The notes under the pieces are model-generated. The model had not been told where the DNA came from. It ran no database searches and saw nothing but the letters and a program-made list of their open reading frames with translations. Positions 41,685 through 44,223 of a stretch of 44,223 bases of DNA are shown piece after piece (the stretch's first letter is position 1; every line of letters begins with the position of its first letter). Source of the DNA: Actinomycetota bacterium (GTDB lineage Bacteria; Actinomycetota; Actinomycetes; Nanopelagicales; Nanopelagicaceae); the NCBI GenBank assembly GCA_947450545.1, contig CANFVU010000009.1, positions 1 through 44,223 on the forward strand, given 5' to 3'. The position numbers and the translations under genes are program-made.

Positions 41685-42781
41685 TGTGGAATCGTAAGCG
41701 GGACTCAAATGCAGGCCCGTTTTCTGCCCTTCTTGAGGCTAACCCGATACCAGCTGAATTAATCGATATTCTCGATTCGATTGATGCTGAATACATATTG
41801 CTGGATCAATCAGAACGAGTCATTCAATCATCAATCGGTATCGCCACATTTAACATCACCCGTGAAAGCTCACTCTTAAACGAACAACTTTCTCGTCTCG
41901 TTCGTGCGACTCGTCGTTCAAGCCAACCACAAGAAGCAACGATGGAGTTGCCTCGTGGGCCAATCGGCGGGGGAATGCACACGCTCTTTGTAAAAGTCGT
42001 TGCCCTTGGCGATGCTGGCCTTATTGCAATTCTCATTTTTGATGATTCTGAGATGCGTCGCCTCGATTCGATTCGCCGAGATTTCGTCGCAAATATTTCT
42101 CATGAATTGAAAACTCCGATCGGCGCACTTTCAATTTTGAGTGAAGCTGTTCTCGGAGCTGCCGATGACCCGGATGCCATTACGCGATTTGCTGGGCGTA
42201 TGCAGATTGAAGCAAAACGATTGTCAGAATTAGTTCAAGAGATTATCGATCTCTCCCGGTTGCAAGATGATGATCCATTGAAAAATGGAAAAATCTTTAA
42301 TATGAGCGAGGCAATCAAGGAAGCAATCGAGCAATCTCGAATGACTTCCCAAGCCAAGAGAATAGATGTGACTTTTTCACCCATCGATCAAGCGCAAGTT
42401 CTTGGTGATAGAGAACAAGTCATCATGGCAATTCACAATCTCGTTGAAAATGCTGTGAACTACAGCCCTGATGCAACTCGAGTAGCTGTCACATTAAAGA
42501 GCAGCGAAGGCCTCGCTGAAGTTTCTATTTCAGATCAAGGAATTGGTATCCCTGAAAAAGATCTCGAACGCATCTTTGAACGTTTCTATCGGGTCGATGC
42601 AGCCCGCAGCCGCGAAACTGGCGGCACTGGCTTAGGACTTTCCATCGTGAAACATGTTGCCACCAACCATGGTGGAGATGTTTCAGTATGGAGCGTTGAA
42701 GGTGCAGGAAGTACCTTCACAATTCGCTTCCCTCAGGCGAATACACAAGAACGACCACACAACGGAGGGGCAATCGCATGA
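41681..42781 (+). CDS. senX3: Phosphate-responsive sensor histidine kinase SenX3, without membrane segments
   Basis: A 366-residue kinase. A PAS-like domain occupies about residues 28-128 (IDILDSIDAEYILLDQSERVI). The HisKA box FVANISHELKTP has phospho-acceptor H141. The ATPase domain has N (NLVENAVNYSP), G1 (DQGIGIP), F (IFERFYR) and G2 (GGTGLGLSIVKH) motifs. Typical SenX3 proteins, about 400 residues, start with one or two transmembrane helices. None is present here, and an in-frame stop at 41669 rules out a longer form, so the protein should be cytosolic. It overlaps regX3 by ATGA. GTG 41681 and ATG 41684 are adjacent start choices. Confidence 0.9.
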   Translation: MMWNRKRDSNAGPFSALLEANPIPAELIDILDSIDAEYILLDQSERVIQSSIGIATFNITRESSLLNEQLSRLVRATRRSSQPQEATMELPRGPIGGGMHTLFVKVVALGDAGLIAILIFDDSEMRRLDSIRRDFVANISHELKTPIGALSILSEAVLGAADDPDAITRFAGRMQIEAKRLSELVQEIIDLSRLQDDDPLKNGKIFNMSEAIKEAIEQSRMTSQAKRIDVTFSPIDQAQVLGDREQVIMAIHNLVENAVNYSPDATRVAVTLKSSEGLAEVSISDQGIGIPEKDLERIFERFYRVDAARSRETGGTGLGLSIVKHVATNHGGDVSVWSVEGAGSTFTIRFPQANTQERPHNGGAIA

Positions 42782-43464
42782 GCAAAATTCTTCTCGTCGA
42801 GGATGAAGCTTCACTTTCAGAGCCACTGGCTTATTTGCTGGGTAAAGAGGGCTTTGAAGTAACTGTCGCAGAAACTGGCACAGCCGCAGTTGAAATATTC
42901 ACCAAGAACGGCGCAGACCTCATACTTTTGGACCTCATGCTCCCAGGTCTATCTGGCACAGAGGTATGCCGCCAGATTCGTGCAACCTCTGCGGTGCCAA
43001 TCATCATGCTCACTGCGAAAGATACAGAAGTAGATAAAGTTGTTGGCTTAGAACTTGGTGCTGACGATTACGTAACAAAGCCATATTCAGCCCGTGAACT
43101 CGTCGCTCGTATTCGTGCAGTATTGCGGCGCCAAGGTGGGGTGGATGAAAATTATGGTGACGATACTCAACTCGTCGCTGGTCCAGTCAAAATGGATATT
43201 GACCGACACATTGTTACGGTGAATGGCGTCAACACACCGCTTCCACTCAAAGAATTTGAATTGCTTGAATTCTTAGTCCGCAATTCAGGCCGCGTACTCA
43301 CACGAGTGCAGTTAATTGATCGTGTGTGGGGAAGTGATTACTTCGGAGATACCAAGACTCTCGATGTTCACATCAAGCGCTTGCGTGCAAAGATTGAAGA
43401 AGATCCAGCCAACCCTGTTTACATTCAGACCGTGCGTGGTTTGGGTTATAAATTCGAGGCTTAA
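42778..43464 (+). CDS. regX3: Phosphate response regulator RegX3
   Basis: A 228-residue OmpR/PhoB-type regulator, the usual length. The acidic pocket is E8-D9-E10, the phospho-acceptor is D52 in LILLDLMLPG, and the conserved Lys is in VTKPYSARELVARI. The C-terminal winged helix has LPLKEFELLEFLVRNSGRVLTR and WGSDYFGDTKTLDVHIKRLRAKIE. It is coupled to senX3 by a 4-bp overlap. It should bind 11-bp direct repeats such as those between phoU and senX3. Its TAA abuts the convergent lipoprotein stop. Confidence 0.95.
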   Translation: MSKILLVEDEASLSEPLAYLLGKEGFEVTVAETGTAAVEIFTKNGADLILLDLMLPGLSGTEVCRQIRATSAVPIIMLTAKDTEVDKVVGLELGADDYVTKPYSARELVARIRAVLRRQGGVDENYGDDTQLVAGPVKMDIDRHIVTVNGVNTPLPLKEFELLEFLVRNSGRVLTRVQLIDRVWGSDYFGDTKTLDVHIKRLRAKIEEDPANPVYIQTVRGLGYKFEA

Positions 43465-43935
43465 TTAAGCAACGTTTGCAAAGACTTCAGCTTTTTCGCG
43501 AACGAGAACGCTGAACTTCACTGACTCTGCTTTTCCAAATGCAACGGAAACATCTGCGCGTTGACCTGGTGTGAGGTTGAGAGCAGGGAATGCAGCATGT
43601 GCATTAGCGCTATCTCCAGAGAAAATAATGGGAGTGTTTTGAGCGAGCGCAACTTCGCCCGTCAATTTTCCTGCAGTGCCATTAGCTGAAATTGATACAA
43701 GTGAATCACTCGATGCGTCTTGATTGACGATGGTGCCTACAAGAACTGCTGATCCATCAGGTTGTGCAACGAGAACGAAATCGCGAAGTTTGATTGCGCC
43801 GCTATCTTTCTCAACTCCATCAGTCACTTGGCGGATCTTGGAGGTTGGGGCATCTTTACCTGCTGCGGTGCAGCCAGTGAGGAGGCCGAGAGAGAGAAGG
43901 GCAGCAGTTGCGCTCAAAAGCTTGCGTGAAATCAT
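43465..43935 (-). CDS. LpqE-like lipoprotein
   Basis: A 156-residue exported lipoprotein. The lipobox LLTGC puts the lipid-modified Cys at C22. The mature part is a single beta-rich domain (LRDFVLVAQPDGSAVLVGTIVNQ...PGQRADVSVAFGKAESVKFSVLVRE). This pattern, together with its place beside carD, matches actinobacterial LpqE/PCu(A)C-related lipoproteins. The Met/His copper motif of PCu(A)C is not evident, so a copper role is uncertain. It is divergent from carD and has a -10 box TACGAT 7 nt before its ATG. Confidence 0.72.
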   Translation of the reverse strand: MISRKLLSATAALLSLGLLTGCTAAGKDAPTSKIRQVTDGVEKDSGAIKLRDFVLVAQPDGSAVLVGTIVNQDASSDSLVSISANGTAGKLTGEVALAQNTPIIFSGDSANAHAAFPALNLTPGQRADVSVAFGKAESVKFSVLVREKAEVFANVA

Positions 43936-43942
43936 GAGGCGA

Positions 43943-43948
43943 ATCGTA
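43943..43948 (-). promoter_or_regulatory. -10 box TACGAT, near-leaderless start
   Basis: On the minus strand TACGAT ends 7 nt before the lipoprotein ATG at 43935, one base more than the dominant spacing in this window. Confidence 0.45.
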
Positions 43949-44038
43949 CCGAGAAGAGAGCGCTGGGCCTGAATGAACCCTCAAGGTGGGCTGGAGAGAT
44001 GGCCCATATTGCTGGTAGACTTGCCCTCTTGTTGAAGC

Positions 44039-44223
<185 letters not shown>

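Overview
The window looks like chromosome from a streamlined, free-living actinobacterium. It is moderate in GC by eye and very gene-dense, with no gene-free stretch longer than about 165 bp and no rRNA, tRNA, IS element or CRISPR array. Actinobacterial markers are mshA (mycothiol), the senX3-regX3/phoU cluster next to an LpqE-like lipoprotein and carD, an orphan GlnR regulator, a Nur-like Fur protein and a nitrobindin. Gene content and compactness resemble freshwater Nanopelagicales (acI lineage). That placement is inference, since I could run no comparison.

Layout. 1-60 is the start of a leftward secreted-protein gene. 193-8803 is a surface-polysaccharide block: Wzy/WaaL-like membrane protein, nucleotide-sugar dehydrogenase, NAD-dependent epimerase, a secreted Ig-like repeat protein, a Wzm/Wzt-type ABC exporter and a GT4 glycosyltransferase. 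8882-11518 is a three-gene flavin electron-transfer operon: ferric-reductase-like membrane flavocytochrome, FMN-binding domain protein and ApbE flavinyltransferase. 11581-16022 is a MacA/MacB-type export operon with a fourth, Gly-rich membrane protein. 16039-18193 is a small sugar operon (UPF0303-like protein, PfkB kinase, aldose 1-epimerase), followed by a class III aminotransferase. glnR and a Nur-like gene are divergent around 20.3 kb, and a YgfZ-type gene follows. 21801-36796 is dominated by a 4077-residue secreted repeat protein, translationally coupled to a 920-residue secreted protein with a C-terminal OmpA-like peptidoglycan-binding domain. 36814-40114 is a tight operon: 40-aa membrane protein, nitrobindin-like protein, asparaginase, mshA and a YbjN-like protein. 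Then come gpmA, phoU (-), senX3-regX3, an LpqE-like lipoprotein (-) and the first 42 codons of carD.

Expression logic. Ten starts that are not translationally coupled have a TANNNT hexamer exactly 6 nt upstream, which predicts leaderless mRNA. Three more have the same geometry with a relaxed hexamer and one has a 7-nt gap. Within operons, genes are joined by ATGA, TAATG or short overlaps. The three convergent gene pairs have directly abutting stop codons (TAATTA) with no intergenic base. 11-bp direct repeats lie in the glnR/nur and phoU/senX3 intergenic regions, where GlnR and RegX3 would be expected to bind.

Most worth following: the giant surface protein with its coupled OmpA-domain partner, the SenX3 homologue with no membrane segments preceded by a 13-codon upstream ORF, the flavinylated electron-transfer operon with a serine acceptor, and the nitrobindin with Tyr at the usual haem-ligand His position.
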